A stretch of 64,000 nt of DNA from Rhodococcus rhodnii (GCA_000720375.1 JOAA01000001.1:496001-560000); one strand, 5' to 3'; positions 44,855 through 53,741 are shown, numbered from the stretch's first letter. Numbers and translations: made by a program. The notes: generated by a model not told the origin, from the letters alone.

Positions 44855-45688
44855 TCATTGCTTCACCGAGCCGCTCACCAGATCGATCCGCCAGTACCGC
44901 TGCAAGGCCAGGAACAGGGCAATGACCGGCAAGACGGACAGCAGTGTCCCAGTGATGACCAACGAGTAAAGCGAAGCCTCTGCGGCCCCGTGCCGCAAGA
45001 GACTGTACAGCCCAACCGTCACCGGGAACTGGGTATCACTCGTCAGCATGACGAAGGGCAACAGGAAGTTGTTCCAGATGACGATGAACTGCAGCAGGAA
45101 CACAGTGACCAGCCCGGGCGCCATCAGCCGCAGGCCGATCGACGTGAACAGCCGGAACTCCCCGGCACCGTCCAGCCGCCCGGCCTCGAGCATGGAATCG
45201 GGAACGGACGCGGCCGCGTAGATCCGGCACAGGTAGATCCCGTACGGGTTGAACAACTGTGGCAACAACACGCCAATGAAGGTGTCGGTCATGCCCACTT
45301 TGGACAGCAGCAGGTACTGCGGGATGGCCAGCACGATCTGTGGCAACAACACGCCGGCCAGGATCGTGTTGAAGATGACCTTCCGCCCGAAGAACTCGTA
45401 TTTGGCCAGCGCATACCCCGCGGCGGCCGAGACCAGCGACGCGACGACACCGCCGACCAGCGCGTACAGGAAACTGTTGAGCATCCAGCGCCAGAAGATC
45501 CCGTCCTGGTAGGACGTGAGATCCTCGATGTTGGTGACCAGCCCGCCGGTGAACGACGGCAGGTACGTAGACGTGGAGAACAGCTCGGCGGGAGACTTCG
45601 TTGCCGCGATGACGATCCACAGCGTCGGCGCGAGGGTGTAGACGGCGCCGAGCACCAGGCCGATCGTGGCGAGGTTGACCCTCCTCAT
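44855..45688 (-). CDS. sugar ABC transporter permease (CUT1, MalG-like)
   Basis: A 277-residue permease with six membrane segments and the EAA loop EAGRLDGAGEFRLFTSIGLRL. The ATG at 45688 overlaps the stop of the first permease (ATGA, 45685-45688). Longer readings of the frame pass through that gene. It is the last gene of the operon aldehyde dehydrogenase, binding protein, two permeases. No ATPase is encoded; CUT1 importers of actinomycetes commonly share the MsiK ATPase encoded elsewhere. Confidence 0.93.
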   Translation of the reverse strand: MRRVNLATIGLVLGAVYTLAPTLWIVIAATKSPAELFSTSTYLPSFTGGLVTNIEDLTSYQDGIFWRWMLNSFLYALVGGVVASLVSAAAGYALAKYEFFGRKVIFNTILAGVLLPQIVLAIPQYLLLSKVGMTDTFIGVLLPQLFNPYGIYLCRIYAAASVPDSMLEAGRLDGAGEFRLFTSIGLRLMAPGLVTVFLLQFIVIWNNFLLPFVMLTSDTQFPVTVGLYSLLRHGAAEASLYSLVITGTLLSVLPVIALFLALQRYWRIDLVSGSVKQ

Positions 45689-46539
45689 CGGACACCCCGC
45701 TGGACGACCTTGGCGGCGACGAACGAGACGATCAGCGCGGCCACCGTGAACAACACCGATGTGGCCGCCGCACTGTAGATGTCCGAGTCCACAAAGGCGT
45801 CCTTGTAGATCTTCATCATCGGTGTCCACTCCGAAGAGATCGCATTGGACAGTGGCCGCAGCGTGAACGGCTCGTTGACCAGTTGCAGCGCGGCCAGCAC
45901 GCTGAACAGCGTGCACATCGCGATCGCCGGACGGACCAGCGGAACCTTGATTCGCAGCGCCATCATCACTTCGCTGCACCCGTCCAGCCGCGCGGCCTCG
46001 TAGACCTCCGACGGGATGGACCGCAGCGCGGTAAAGATGACGATCATGTTGAACCCGGCCGCGCCCCACACCACCACGTTGGCCACGGAGAAGAAGACCG
46101 AAGTGGACCCGAAGAAGTCCGCATCGATCGGACTGGTCGCGGGCAGATAGAGAAAGCCCCACAACAGCGTGGCGATCACGCCAGGCACCGCGTACGGCAG
46201 GAAGATGGCCAGCCGGGTGAACCTGGTCAGCCTGGTGCGCGGCACGTCCAGCAGCAGCGCGAAAAGCAAAGCGAGCCCGACGGTCAGCACGACCGTGATG
46301 ACGCCGACGAGCAGCATCCGGACCACGCTGCCGATCAGCTCAGGATCGGCGAGCACGCCCTGGTAGTTGTCCAGCCCGACGAACTCCACCCTGCTGCCCG
46401 CGGCCAGCAGCCCGCCACTGACCTTGCGCGCCTGGAAGCTCAGCACGAGTGCGTAGATCCCAGGCGCGACAACGAACAGCAGGAACAAGACCACCGCGGG
46501 CAGCACGAGGAAATAAGGCAGACCCTTGGTTTTCCGCAT
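45685..46539 (-). CDS. sugar ABC transporter permease (CUT1, MalF-like)
   Basis: A 284-residue permease with six membrane segments and the EAA loop EAARLDGCSEVMMALRIKVPL. It starts eleven bases after the binding-protein stop and overlaps the second permease by four. It would form the membrane heterodimer with that protein. The substrate is not readable from the permease. Confidence 0.93.
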   Translation of the reverse strand: MRKTKGLPYFLVLPAVVLFLLFVVAPGIYALVLSFQARKVSGGLLAAGSRVEFVGLDNYQGVLADPELIGSVVRMLLVGVITVVLTVGLALLFALLLDVPRTRLTRFTRLAIFLPYAVPGVIATLLWGFLYLPATSPIDADFFGSTSVFFSVANVVVWGAAGFNMIVIFTALRSIPSEVYEAARLDGCSEVMMALRIKVPLVRPAIAMCTLFSVLAALQLVNEPFTLRPLSNAISSEWTPMMKIYKDAFVDSDIYSAAATSVLFTVAALIVSFVAAKVVQRGVR

Positions 46540-46550
46540 GCTCTGCTTTC

Positions 46551-47843
46551 CTAGTTCAGGGTGAACCCGAGCTTCTTCATATCAGCGACGGTCGCGTCCT
46601 GCATGGCGTCCAGCGCCCCGGTGAACGGGCTGTTGGCCTGCATGGCCTTGCCGAACGAGTCGGTGTAGCTGGCGAACGTGACTGTCACGTTCGGACCCCA
46701 CATCGGGAAACTGCGCGCGTTCGGTGCGGCCTGCTTGATGACGTCGTAGTAGTCGGTCTGGTTGGGCATGAACGGCGGCGGCTCTGTCAAGATTGGCAAA
46801 GACCTGCCAGCGGTCGACGCCGGATAGACGTTGATGTTCTTGATCTGCGCCGTGACGGCCTCGGCATTGGTGTTCAACCACGACACGAACTTCGCGGCCT
46901 CGGCAGGCCGTTTCGAGTCCGTGGTCACGGTGATCGCCGAGCCACCCCAGATCCCGGTGGCCTTGTCCCCTGCCTGCCAGGTCGGCAGCGGCGCGACCGC
47001 CCACTTGCCCTTGGTGTCCGGCGCGATCCCGTTGAACTGTGCGGGCGCCCAGGCACCGGAGATCCACGTGGCCAGCGTGCCGTCGTTCATCTGTTTGTTC
47101 CACTGTGGAGAGAACGACGGGCCTTTGTCGACCACACCACCCTTGACCAGGTCCTCCCAGTACGTGGCGACCTTTTTGGACGCCTCGCCGTTGATGTCGA
47201 CCTTCCAGCTGGTGCCACTGGTCGACCACCAGTCGGCGCCGTTCTGCTGGACCAGCCCGGCGAACCAGCCGGGGTCGGCGGCATCGAAGTTGGTGATGAA
47301 CGCGTTCGGCGCCTTCTGCTTGAGCGCCCGCGCGGCCTGCGCGTATTCGTCCCACGTCTTCGGCACGGTCAGGCCGTACTGCTGGAACAGATCGGTCCGG
47401 TAGAACAGCATGAGCGGCGCGACATCCTGCGGGACGCCGTACACCTTGCCCTCGAACTTGGTCGCCTTGAGCGTCGGCTCGTCGAAGTCCTTGACGGTGT
47501 CCGATGTGTACTCGGTGATGTCCCGTACGACACCGCCGGACACCAGCGCGGGCAGCGACTGGTACTCGACCTTGGCGATGTCCGGGCCGTTGCCGGCCTG
47601 GTGCGCGGTGACCATCTTGTTGACCAGCTGGTCGCCACCGGCCGGGTTGGTCAGCGTAACGTGGATGTCCGGGTTCTGCGCGTTCCAGATCTCCACGACC
47701 TTGTCCATGTTGGGGTCCCAGCCCCAGAAGCTCAGCTCGGCCTTGCCGGTGGGCGCAGGCGCGGCGCCCTCATCGCCGCTGCACGCGGTGACGGCGAGCC
47801 CGGCGGCCAGCAGCACTGCGGCGAGTCTTCGTTGACTCCTCAT
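46551..47843 (-). CDS. sugar-binding lipoprotein, family 1
   Basis: A 430-residue exported lipoprotein. Lipobox VTAC with Cys21, then the SBP_bac_1 fold: ELSFWGWDPNMDKVVEIWNA, GNGPDIAKVEY and YGVPQDVAPLMLFYRTDLF-type segments (in part). Aromatic residues (WGW, WFAG, WWST) suit a sugar-binding cleft. It starts 54 bases after the aldehyde dehydrogenase stop. Ligand unknown; a plant or fungal oligosaccharide is likely from context. Confidence 0.92.
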   Translation of the reverse strand: MRSQRRLAAVLLAAGLAVTACSGDEGAAPAPTGKAELSFWGWDPNMDKVVEIWNAQNPDIHVTLTNPAGGDQLVNKMVTAHQAGNGPDIAKVEYQSLPALVSGGVVRDITEYTSDTVKDFDEPTLKATKFEGKVYGVPQDVAPLMLFYRTDLFQQYGLTVPKTWDEYAQAARALKQKAPNAFITNFDAADPGWFAGLVQQNGADWWSTSGTSWKVDINGEASKKVATYWEDLVKGGVVDKGPSFSPQWNKQMNDGTLATWISGAWAPAQFNGIAPDTKGKWAVAPLPTWQAGDKATGIWGGSAITVTTDSKRPAEAAKFVSWLNTNAEAVTAQIKNINVYPASTAGRSLPILTEPPPFMPNQTDYYDVIKQAAPNARSFPMWGPNVTVTFASYTDSFGKAMQANSPFTGALDAMQDATVADMKKLGFTLN

Positions 47844-47897
47844 GGTGTACTCCGCTCACATGTGTGTCAGTGGGTTCCTCCGCCGCGACCCGGGACT

Positions 47898-49307
47898 CTA
47901 CCCGGCGACGCCCGCGGTCCACCCCGGCAAGTTCAGTGGTGTGCGCTGAACGCCGATCCATTGCCGCTTGGTGAAACCAGGCATCTGGTTCTCCGCGCCG
48001 TGGCGCGCGTGCGCGTCGTTGACGTGCACTTCGCCTGCCTGCAACTGCTCGGCGACACGCATCCCGCGGACCAGGTCAGCGCTGAACACCGAGTTCATCA
48101 ACATGGGATAGCCGTTGACGAGGTCAATGGCCTCGTCCTCACTGTCCACAACGGTCACCGGGATGACCGGCCCGAAGATCTCCTCGTCGAAAGCGGGCAT
48201 CCCCGGGCGTACATCGGCAAGGACGGTCGGCCGGTAGAACAGGCCTTCATACGTCCCACCGCTGACCAACCGTGCGCCCATCGCGATGGACTTCTCGACG
48301 ATGTCGTGGTGCACGCGGTCGCGTTGCTTCTCGCTGATCAGCGGCCCCTGATCGACATTGTCGAACGGATCGCCGACCTTCAGGGCTGCTACCCGCTTGG
48401 TTACGGCGTCGAGATATGTGTCGGCGACATCGCGGTGCACGATGTGCCTGCTTGCGCTGATGCACGTCTGTCCCTGGAATTCCAGTGAAGCGATCATCGC
48501 GCACGACGCGGCGAGCTCTATGTCGGCGTCGTCGAGGATGACGAAGGCATTGCTGCCACCCAGTTCCAGGCGGATGTTGCGAAGGTTGCTCGCGGCGGCC
48601 TCGGCGATCCGGACGCCGATCTCGCGTGAGCCGGTGAAGTCCATCAGGTCGAGACCGGGATGCGTGGCAAGCGGCCAGCCTGCCTGCTCGCCATCACCTG
48701 GCACGACATTGAAGACACCGGGCGGGAAACCGGCGTGGTGCGCGGCCTCGGCAAGGACCTGACCACCGATGATCGGCGTCAGCTCGGCCGGCTTGAGCAC
48801 GATCGTGTTGCCGAACGCCAAACCCGGGCCCACCGCGCGCATCGCGAGGTTCATCGGGTAGTTCCACGGCGTGATCAGGCCGATCACCCCGAGGGGCACC
48901 GCCCTGGACAGCGACAGCTTCCCTGCCTTGTACGGCGGGAGGATGTCGCCGGCGTTCTGCCCCACCTGCACGGCGGAGATGCGCAACTGCTTGATCGACG
49001 TGCCGACCTCGTCCTCGGCCTTCGCGCGCACCCCACCGGTTTCCCGCATGCTCTGCTCGACGAGCTCGTCGAAGCGTTCCTGCAGCACCTCGGCGAACTT
49101 GAGCAGGAGGTTCGATCGTTCCGGAGCGCTGGTCGCGGCCCAGGCTGGTTGGGCTTGCCTGGCGGCTTGGATCGCTCGGTCAATGTCCTCTTTGGTGGCT
49201 TTGGCGTAGGTGCCCAGCTGCTTGCCGGTGGCCTTCTCGTGGACTGGGCCGGTTTGTCCCGAGGCTGCTTGGCTGAACTCTCCGTCGATGTAGAGCTGGG
49301 CTTCCAT
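47898..49307 (-). CDS. NAD(P)-dependent aldehyde dehydrogenase
   Basis: A 469-residue ALDH. The nucleophile is Cys282 in GQTCISA and the general base Glu248 in LELGGSN. NPMN-type ITPWNYPMNLAMR and the FTGSREIG cofactor loop are standard. GGAGG four bases before ATG 49307 fixes the start; the frame's GTG-like beginning at 49325 adds six residues without support. Nearest in style to benzaldehyde/vanillin-type ALDHs. Placed first in a sugar-importer operon, it may oxidise an aldehyde derived from the imported compound. That link is inference. Confidence 0.93.
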   Translation of the reverse strand: MEAQLYIDGEFSQAASGQTGPVHEKATGKQLGTYAKATKEDIDRAIQAARQAQPAWAATSAPERSNLLLKFAEVLQERFDELVEQSMRETGGVRAKAEDEVGTSIKQLRISAVQVGQNAGDILPPYKAGKLSLSRAVPLGVIGLITPWNYPMNLAMRAVGPGLAFGNTIVLKPAELTPIIGGQVLAEAAHHAGFPPGVFNVVPGDGEQAGWPLATHPGLDLMDFTGSREIGVRIAEAAASNLRNIRLELGGSNAFVILDDADIELAASCAMIASLEFQGQTCISASRHIVHRDVADTYLDAVTKRVAALKVGDPFDNVDQGPLISEKQRDRVHHDIVEKSIAMGARLVSGGTYEGLFYRPTVLADVRPGMPAFDEEIFGPVIPVTVVDSEDEAIDLVNGYPMLMNSVFSADLVRGMRVAEQLQAGEVHVNDAHARHGAENQMPGFTKRQWIGVQRTPLNLPGWTAGVAG

Positions 49308-49388
49308 GCCGCCTCCGGGTCGCAATGACTTCTTCTACGACTTAAGGTAAGTCTCGAAGGCTCAACCGTCAACGGTCACCATGAAACC

Positions 49389-49434
49389 CTCGTGAGTGTT
49401 TTGGCCGGTTCTAACCGGCCAAAACACTCACGAG
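49389..49434. repeat. Perfect 22-bp palindrome, copy E of the CTCGTGAG family
   Basis: Left arm 49389-49410 and right arm 49413-49434 are exact complements with a CT centre (arm opens CTCGTGAGTGTTTTGGCCGG). It differs from copy D only in the centre and flanks. It lies 20 bases after the stop of the ROK repressor (minus strand) and upstream of the aldehyde dehydrogenase start, so it can terminate the ROK transcript before the next operon. Confidence 0.92.
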
Positions 49435-49455
49435 ACGCACGCTGGGAATTGGCCT

Positions 49456-50628
49456 CTAAGCGGGCCGCGCTCCGGTTGCCAGGAGCTGCAGAACGGGCAA
49501 AGTGGCAGCGCCGAGCGCGACTTCGGCGTTGCCCAGCTGCCCCAACTCGATTTCCGTCTGCGCGAACAAATAAGGCAGTGCGTGCCTTTTGACCGCATCC
49601 CGGACAGCCGCCAGAACGGACGGTCCAAGCACGGCCGACACCCACCCGGACAGCACGACCTTGTCCGGGTTGAGCATGTTGACCAGGTTCGAGATTCCGA
49701 TCCCCAGGTATTCAGCCGTCTCGGCGACCACACGCTGAGCGTCCGGATCGCTCGATCCCACCAGCTCGATCATCTTCGACTCTGTGTCCGAAGCGGACAG
49801 ATCCTTGCCGTAGCGGCCAAGGACCGCCTCGGCCCCAACGTAAGCCTCAAGACATCCGCGAGACCCGCACCGGCAAGCAGCCCCACCCACCTGCACCACG
49901 GTGTGTCCCCACTCAGCGGTCACAGATGTCGCTGAGCGGTACGAGTCCGAGCCAGTGGCGACCGCGGCGCCCACCCCCACGCCCAGCAAGGCAATGACCG
50001 CACGCGAAGCGTCCCGCCCCGCTCCACGCCACATCTCTGCCTGTCCCAATGTCCGGGCGCAGTTGTCGACGTACAGGGGCGCGTCCACCAGCGGCCGCAA
50101 CATCGAAACCAGGGGGACGCCGGACCACTTCAAGGTCGGCGCGTGGACCAGACCATCCGACAACACCGCACCCGGTACGCCGACGCCCACACCGAGAAGG
50201 GACGCCGCGTCTGTCGACGCCGTCACCGCTGCGATGCCCTGCACAACCAGCTGTACGACCTGCTCTGGGTCGAGTTTTGTGTCGGCTATCGGGAATGTCG
50301 CAGTGTCCAGTGTGTTCAGCGTGCAGTCGAAGAGGCCGACTTGGACGTGGGTCTCTCCGATGTCCACGCCGACGACGTTGCCGTAGTCCGGGCGGACTTG
50401 CAGGAGTGTTCGGGGGCGTCCGCCGTCCGAGTCCACCGAGCCTGCTTCGGCTACCATTCCGTCGCTGATCAGGTCCGATATGACGTTGCTTACCGTCGCT
50501 GAGCTCAGGCCCGACGCTTGCATCAGCTCGAGCCGGCTGCCCGGTCCGTCCAGGTAGAGCCGCGACAGCAACGCCGATCTGTTGTGTCGGCGCAGGTCAC
50601 GCGTTGTCTGCTGGGTGGACCGGAGCAC
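49456..50628 (-). CDS. ROK-family transcriptional regulator (first of a divergent pair)
   Basis: A 390-residue NagC/XylR-type protein. The N-terminal winged helix (DLRRHNRSALLSRLYLDG then LSSATVSNVISDL) is followed by a sugar-kinase-like domain with VVGVDIGETHVQVGLFD, GVGVGVPGAV and the zinc motif CRCGSRGCLE. GTG 50628 is the start consistent with its paralogue; the frame continues far upstream only through the antisense of the second ROK gene. It shares extended similarity with the protein at 50752, including the SDGGRPRxLLxVxPxYGxVxGxDxGET block. It probably represses the sugar operons nearby in the absence of a sugar ligand. Confidence 0.92.
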   Translation of the reverse strand: MLRSTQQTTRDLRRHNRSALLSRLYLDGPGSRLELMQASGLSSATVSNVISDLISDGMVAEAGSVDSDGGRPRTLLQVRPDYGNVVGVDIGETHVQVGLFDCTLNTLDTATFPIADTKLDPEQVVQLVVQGIAAVTASTDAASLLGVGVGVPGAVLSDGLVHAPTLKWSGVPLVSMLRPLVDAPLYVDNCARTLGQAEMWRGAGRDASRAVIALLGVGVGAAVATGSDSYRSATSVTAEWGHTVVQVGGAACRCGSRGCLEAYVGAEAVLGRYGKDLSASDTESKMIELVGSSDPDAQRVVAETAEYLGIGISNLVNMLNPDKVVLSGWVSAVLGPSVLAAVRDAVKRHALPYLFAQTEIELGQLGNAEVALGAATLPVLQLLATGARPA

Positions 50629-50673
50629 GTATGGATTGTGCCATGTCCGGACATCACCACCGGTTGGCTTTAC

Positions 50674-50702
50674 TTGAAAATTTAATTTATGGCCGGTATT
50701 TA
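50674..50702 (+). promoter_or_regulatory. Canonical promoter with AT-rich palindrome in its spacer
   Basis: TTGAAA (50674-50679) and TATTTA (50697-50702) are -35 and -10 at exactly 17 bases. AAATT-T-AATTT (50678-50688) is a palindrome overlapping the -35 and spacer, a likely auto-operator for one or both ROK proteins. The start codon is 50 bases downstream of the -10. Confidence 0.65.
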
Positions 50703-50751
50703 GGCTGGTGAGGCATGCTGTTGCTGGCTTGCAGCCAGAGAAGGGGTAGTC

Positions 50752-51975
50752 ATGGCTCCGAAGCGCACCACCGTCCGGGACCTGCGCCGCAGCAACCGAT
50801 CCACCCTGCTGTCCAAGCTGTTCTTCGACGGCCCGCTGAGCAGACACGAGCTGAGCCAGCTGACCGGTCTGAGTGCGGCGACGGTCAGCAATGTGACCGG
50901 GGAGCTCGTGGACGACCGGCTGATCATCGAGGCAGGCCTGGTCGAGTCGGACGGGGGCAGGCCGAGGGTGCTGCTGCGCGTCGACCCCCAGTACGGGCAC
51001 GTGATCGGCATCGACGTCGGGGAGACCGGGGTCAAGGTCGAGCTGTTCGACCTGGCGATGAACCGGCTCGCCGCGGCGGATCACCCGATGACTTCGCCGA
51101 AGCCGGACCCCGGCGAGGTGGTCGAGCAGATCGTCTCCGGTGTCGACGAGGTGTTGCGCGCTTCCAGGGTCGAGGAGCACACCGTGCTCGGCATCGGTGT
51201 CGGCGTGCCCGGGACGGTTGAGAAGAGCGAACCGGTCGTCGTACACGCGCAGACCATTGGCTGGGAGGGCGTGGCGCTCGAGCAGTTGTTGCGCGCCGGC
51301 GGGATCACGCTGCCCTTGTTCTTCGACAACGGTGCCAAGACTCTTGGCCAGGCTGAGATGTGGTTCGGCGCCGGGCGTGGCGCCAAACATGCCGTGATCG
51401 CGTTGATCGGGTCTGGTGTCGGGGCCGCGGTGATCGCCAACGGGACCACGTATCGCGGGTCCACCAGCAGCGCCGGCGAGTGGGGCCACACGACCATCGT
51501 CTACGACGGCAGGCCGTGCCGGTGCGGGTCGCATGGCTGCCTTGAGGCGTACATCGGTGCCGAGGGAATCCTTGACCGGTACCGCAAAGCCCGTGGTGGG
51601 CGGGGCATTCCCGGCACGGATGAACAGTCCCAGTTGGACGCACTGGTCGCGGCCGCCGTCCGGTCGAAGACCGCGGCCAAGGTGCTCGAGGAGACCGCCG
51701 GGTACTTGGGTGCGGGAATCGCCAACCTGATCAACCTTTTCAATCCCGAGCGGATCGTGCTCGGCGGGTGGGCAGGTCTGTCCATTGGTGGACGTTTGCT
51801 GCCCATGGTTCGACAGGTCGCGAGGGCGCATGCGTTGCGGCATCCCTATGGCGTGACGTCGATTGAGCTCTGTCAGCTCGGTCCGGACGCGGTCGCGGTC
51901 GGTGCCGCGACGCTGCCTGTGGCGGCGATGCTCGACGAAGGCGCGGATCCCAGGGAAAATACGGCCGCCGCATAA
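50752..51975 (+). CDS. ROK-family transcriptional regulator (second of a divergent pair)
   Basis: A 407-residue paralogue of the neighbouring ROK protein. Winged helix VRDLRRSNRSTLLSKLFFDG then LSAATVSNVTGEL, kinase-like domain with HVIGIDVGETGVKVELFD, FFDNGAKTLGQAEMWFGAG, and zinc motif CRCGSHGCLE. The catalytic DNG-type aspartate (FFDNGAK) is kept, so sugar binding is expected. An AAGGGG-type ribosome-binding site precedes the ATG. Candidate targets are the GH16, GH30 and GH19 genes immediately downstream and the importers to the left. Confidence 0.93.
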   Translation: MAPKRTTVRDLRRSNRSTLLSKLFFDGPLSRHELSQLTGLSAATVSNVTGELVDDRLIIEAGLVESDGGRPRVLLRVDPQYGHVIGIDVGETGVKVELFDLAMNRLAAADHPMTSPKPDPGEVVEQIVSGVDEVLRASRVEEHTVLGIGVGVPGTVEKSEPVVVHAQTIGWEGVALEQLLRAGGITLPLFFDNGAKTLGQAEMWFGAGRGAKHAVIALIGSGVGAAVIANGTTYRGSTSSAGEWGHTTIVYDGRPCRCGSHGCLEAYIGAEGILDRYRKARGGRGIPGTDEQSQLDALVAAAVRSKTAAKVLEETAGYLGAGIANLINLFNPERIVLGGWAGLSIGGRLLPMVRQVARAHALRHPYGVTSIELCQLGPDAVAVGAATLPVAAMLDEGADPRENTAAA

Positions 51976-52304
51976 GTTGATCTTTGCCCCGGTGGACCGG
52001 CGCGGCGCCGGTCCACTCAAGGCCTCCCCTGCCGGAGGTCCACTCCCGGAAGGTGCTGGTCAACCATCCATTTTGGACAGCAGCATGTAGACCATTCGCA
52101 CCAAAGCCGTGAATTGGCTTGTGGTGCAGGCCACACGCAGGAAACACCGTCGAGGCGTGCCACGTCAAGGGCGCGGTCGCTGAACTTGGGTCGACAGGGG
52201 CGGCGCCGCCGCAGGTCACCGCCTTGTTCACGCCTTTTTTTGAGGTTAAAATAATCGCGAGCGACGGTGCCGGGCAGTGAGTCGATCAGGCCGGGTGTTG
52301 CCGC

Positions 52305-52320
52305 CCTGGTCTAGACCATG
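52305..52320. promoter_or_regulatory. DasR-type dre site
   Basis: CCTGGTCTAGACCATG contains the perfect 12-base palindrome TGGTCTAGACCA (52307-52318), the core of the DasR-responsive element (consensus AGTGGTCTAGACCACT). DasR is the GntR-type repressor of chitin and N-acetylglucosamine use in streptomycetes and relatives, released by glucosamine-6-phosphate. Here it precedes a glucanase that leads into a GH30 and a chitinase. Only the outer two bases on each side deviate. Confidence 0.8.
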
Positions 52321-52396
52321 CATACTGCAGACATCCCAGCTGATTCCATTAGTTTAAACACTTAAAAAACTTAGTCGGGGTGGCGCACACCCCGAG

Positions 52397-52410
52397 TGAG
52401 AACGCTCTCG
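52397..52410. promoter_or_regulatory. LacI-type operator in the GH16 leader
   Basis: TGAGAACGCTCTCG matches the core of the 34544 palindrome (TGAGAGCGCTCTCA) at 12 of 14 positions. It lies 27 bases before the start codon, so a bound repressor would block early transcription. The same unknown LacI-type protein may thus control both GH16 genes. Confidence 0.5.
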
Positions 52411-52436
52411 CACCCCCTGCACGAGAGGTGACAAAG

Positions 52437-53696
52437 ATGTCCAGCCGCCTGTCCTCACGGCGGACTCGGGCCGGGGCCGCGCTTTCCGCGGCCCTTGTGC
52501 TCGGTTCCATGCTGGTCGGCACTGCGCTCAGCGCGCAGGCGTCCGCCGCCCCCGCTCCTGACGTGACCATCGCCGCGACCACCTTCGCCGACGAGTTCAA
52601 CGGCCCGGCCGGAAGTGCCGTCGACGGCAGCAAATGGACCATGGAGGTTGGCGACAACGTCAACAACCACGAGCGGCAGTACTACACGAACCGCACCAGC
52701 AACGCGGCCATGGACGGCCAGGGCAACCTCGTGATCACTGCCCGCAGGGAGAACCCGGGCAACTACAACTGCTGGTACGGCCGCTGCGAGTACACATCGG
52801 CCCGGCTCAACACGTTCGGCAAGTTCGCGCAGGCATACGGCCGGTTCGAGACCCGGCTGAAGATGTCGCACGGACAGGGCATGTGGCCCGCGTTCTGGAT
52901 GATGGGCACCACCGGTGGCACCTGGCCGAACAACGGCGAGATCGACATCATGGAGAACGTCGGTTTCGAGCCGAACACCGTGCACGGCACCATTCACGGC
53001 CCCGGCTACTCCGGTTCCGGCGGTATCGGTGCGGCGTACAACGGCCCGCGCTTCGCAGACGGCTTCCACACGTTCACGCTCGACTGGTCGCCGAACCTGT
53101 TGATCTGGTACGTGGACGGCCAGGAATACCAGCGCCGCACGCCCGCCGACCTCGGTGGCAGGCAGTGGGTGTTCAACAACCGGACGTTCGGGATCATCCT
53201 GAACCTCGCCGTCGGTGGTTACTGGCCTGGTGACCCCAACGCCAGCACCCCGATGCCGAACACCCTTGTGGTGGACTACGTTCGCGTCACCGACGCGCCC
53301 GGCGGTGGCGGAGGTGGCGGTGGCCAGATCACCGGTCTGGCAGGCAAGTGCGTGGATGTCGCGGGCGCCAACAACGCCAACGGGACTCCGGTTCAGATCT
53401 ACGACTGCAACGGCAGCAACGCCCAGCGTTGGACCCGCAACGGCAACCAGCTGCAGGCTCTGGGCAAGTGCCTCGACGCCGCTGGCGGCGGTACTGCCAA
53501 CGGAACGCTCGTACAACTGTGGGACTGCAACGGTTCCGGCGCTCAGCAGTGGGCCATCAGCGGTGCCAACGACATTGTGAACATCCAGGCCAACAAGTGC
53601 CTCGACGTCACCGGCAACAACTCGGCCAACGGCACGAGACTCCAGATCTGGGAGTGCACCGGCGGTGCCAACCAGAAGTGGAATGCCGCTGTGTGA
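52437..53696 (+). CDS. secreted GH16 beta-1,3-glucanase with C-terminal CBM13
   Basis: A 419-residue exported enzyme. The ATG at 52437 is six bases after AGAGGTG and opens a signal ending at ASA-AP (about residue 39). The GH16 domain (about 48-285) has GEIDIMENVG with Glu168, Asp170, Glu173, and GMWPAFWMMG, typical of laminarinases. A Gly-rich linker then leads to a CBM13 ricin-type lectin (about 298-419) with three QxW-like subdomains (AQRW, AQQW, NQKW). This lectin is nearly identical to those of the next two genes. Likely substrate: fungal or algal beta-1,3-glucan. Confidence 0.94.
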   Translation: MSSRLSSRRTRAGAALSAALVLGSMLVGTALSAQASAAPAPDVTIAATTFADEFNGPAGSAVDGSKWTMEVGDNVNNHERQYYTNRTSNAAMDGQGNLVITARRENPGNYNCWYGRCEYTSARLNTFGKFAQAYGRFETRLKMSHGQGMWPAFWMMGTTGGTWPNNGEIDIMENVGFEPNTVHGTIHGPGYSGSGGIGAAYNGPRFADGFHTFTLDWSPNLLIWYVDGQEYQRRTPADLGGRQWVFNNRTFGIILNLAVGGYWPGDPNASTPMPNTLVVDYVRVTDAPGGGGGGGGQITGLAGKCVDVAGANNANGTPVQIYDCNGSNAQRWTRNGNQLQALGKCLDAAGGGTANGTLVQLWDCNGSGAQQWAISGANDIVNIQANKCLDVTGNNSANGTRLQIWECTGGANQKWNAAV

Positions 53697-53702
53697 CATG
53701 CC

Positions 53703-53741
53703 AGGCGCTGCGTCGGATCCCCTGCACCCGACGCAGCGCCT
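53703..53741 (+). terminator. Terminator after GH16-CBM13
   Basis: AGGCGCTGCGTCGG (53703-53716) pairs perfectly with 53728-53741 around an 11-base loop and is followed by CCCTTTTTC, a classical intrinsic terminator seven bases after the stop. Confidence 0.88.

Larger units (their letters stand above)
51976..52436. other. 460-base regulatory gap upstream of GH16
   Basis: Contains a GTGGACCGGC/GCCGGTCCAC hairpin (51992-52016) as likely terminator of the ROK gene, an AT-rich run TTTTTTTGAGGTTAAAATAA near 52235-52254, the dre palindrome at 52305-52320, a second AT-rich island TTAGTTTAAACACTTAAAAA starting at 52349, and a LacI-type site at 52397. No coding frame is credible here. The density of sites suggests multi-input control of the following glucanase. 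Confidence 0.7.

Noticed and set aside
46449..48488. A 679-codon plus-strand frame
   Set aside because: Antisense across two good genes (sugar-binding protein and aldehyde dehydrogenase), with no domain signal.
50629..52020. Upstream extension of the first ROK gene to an 854-residue protein
   Set aside because: The extra 464 residues are the antisense of the second ROK gene. The paralogue fixes the start near GTG 50628.
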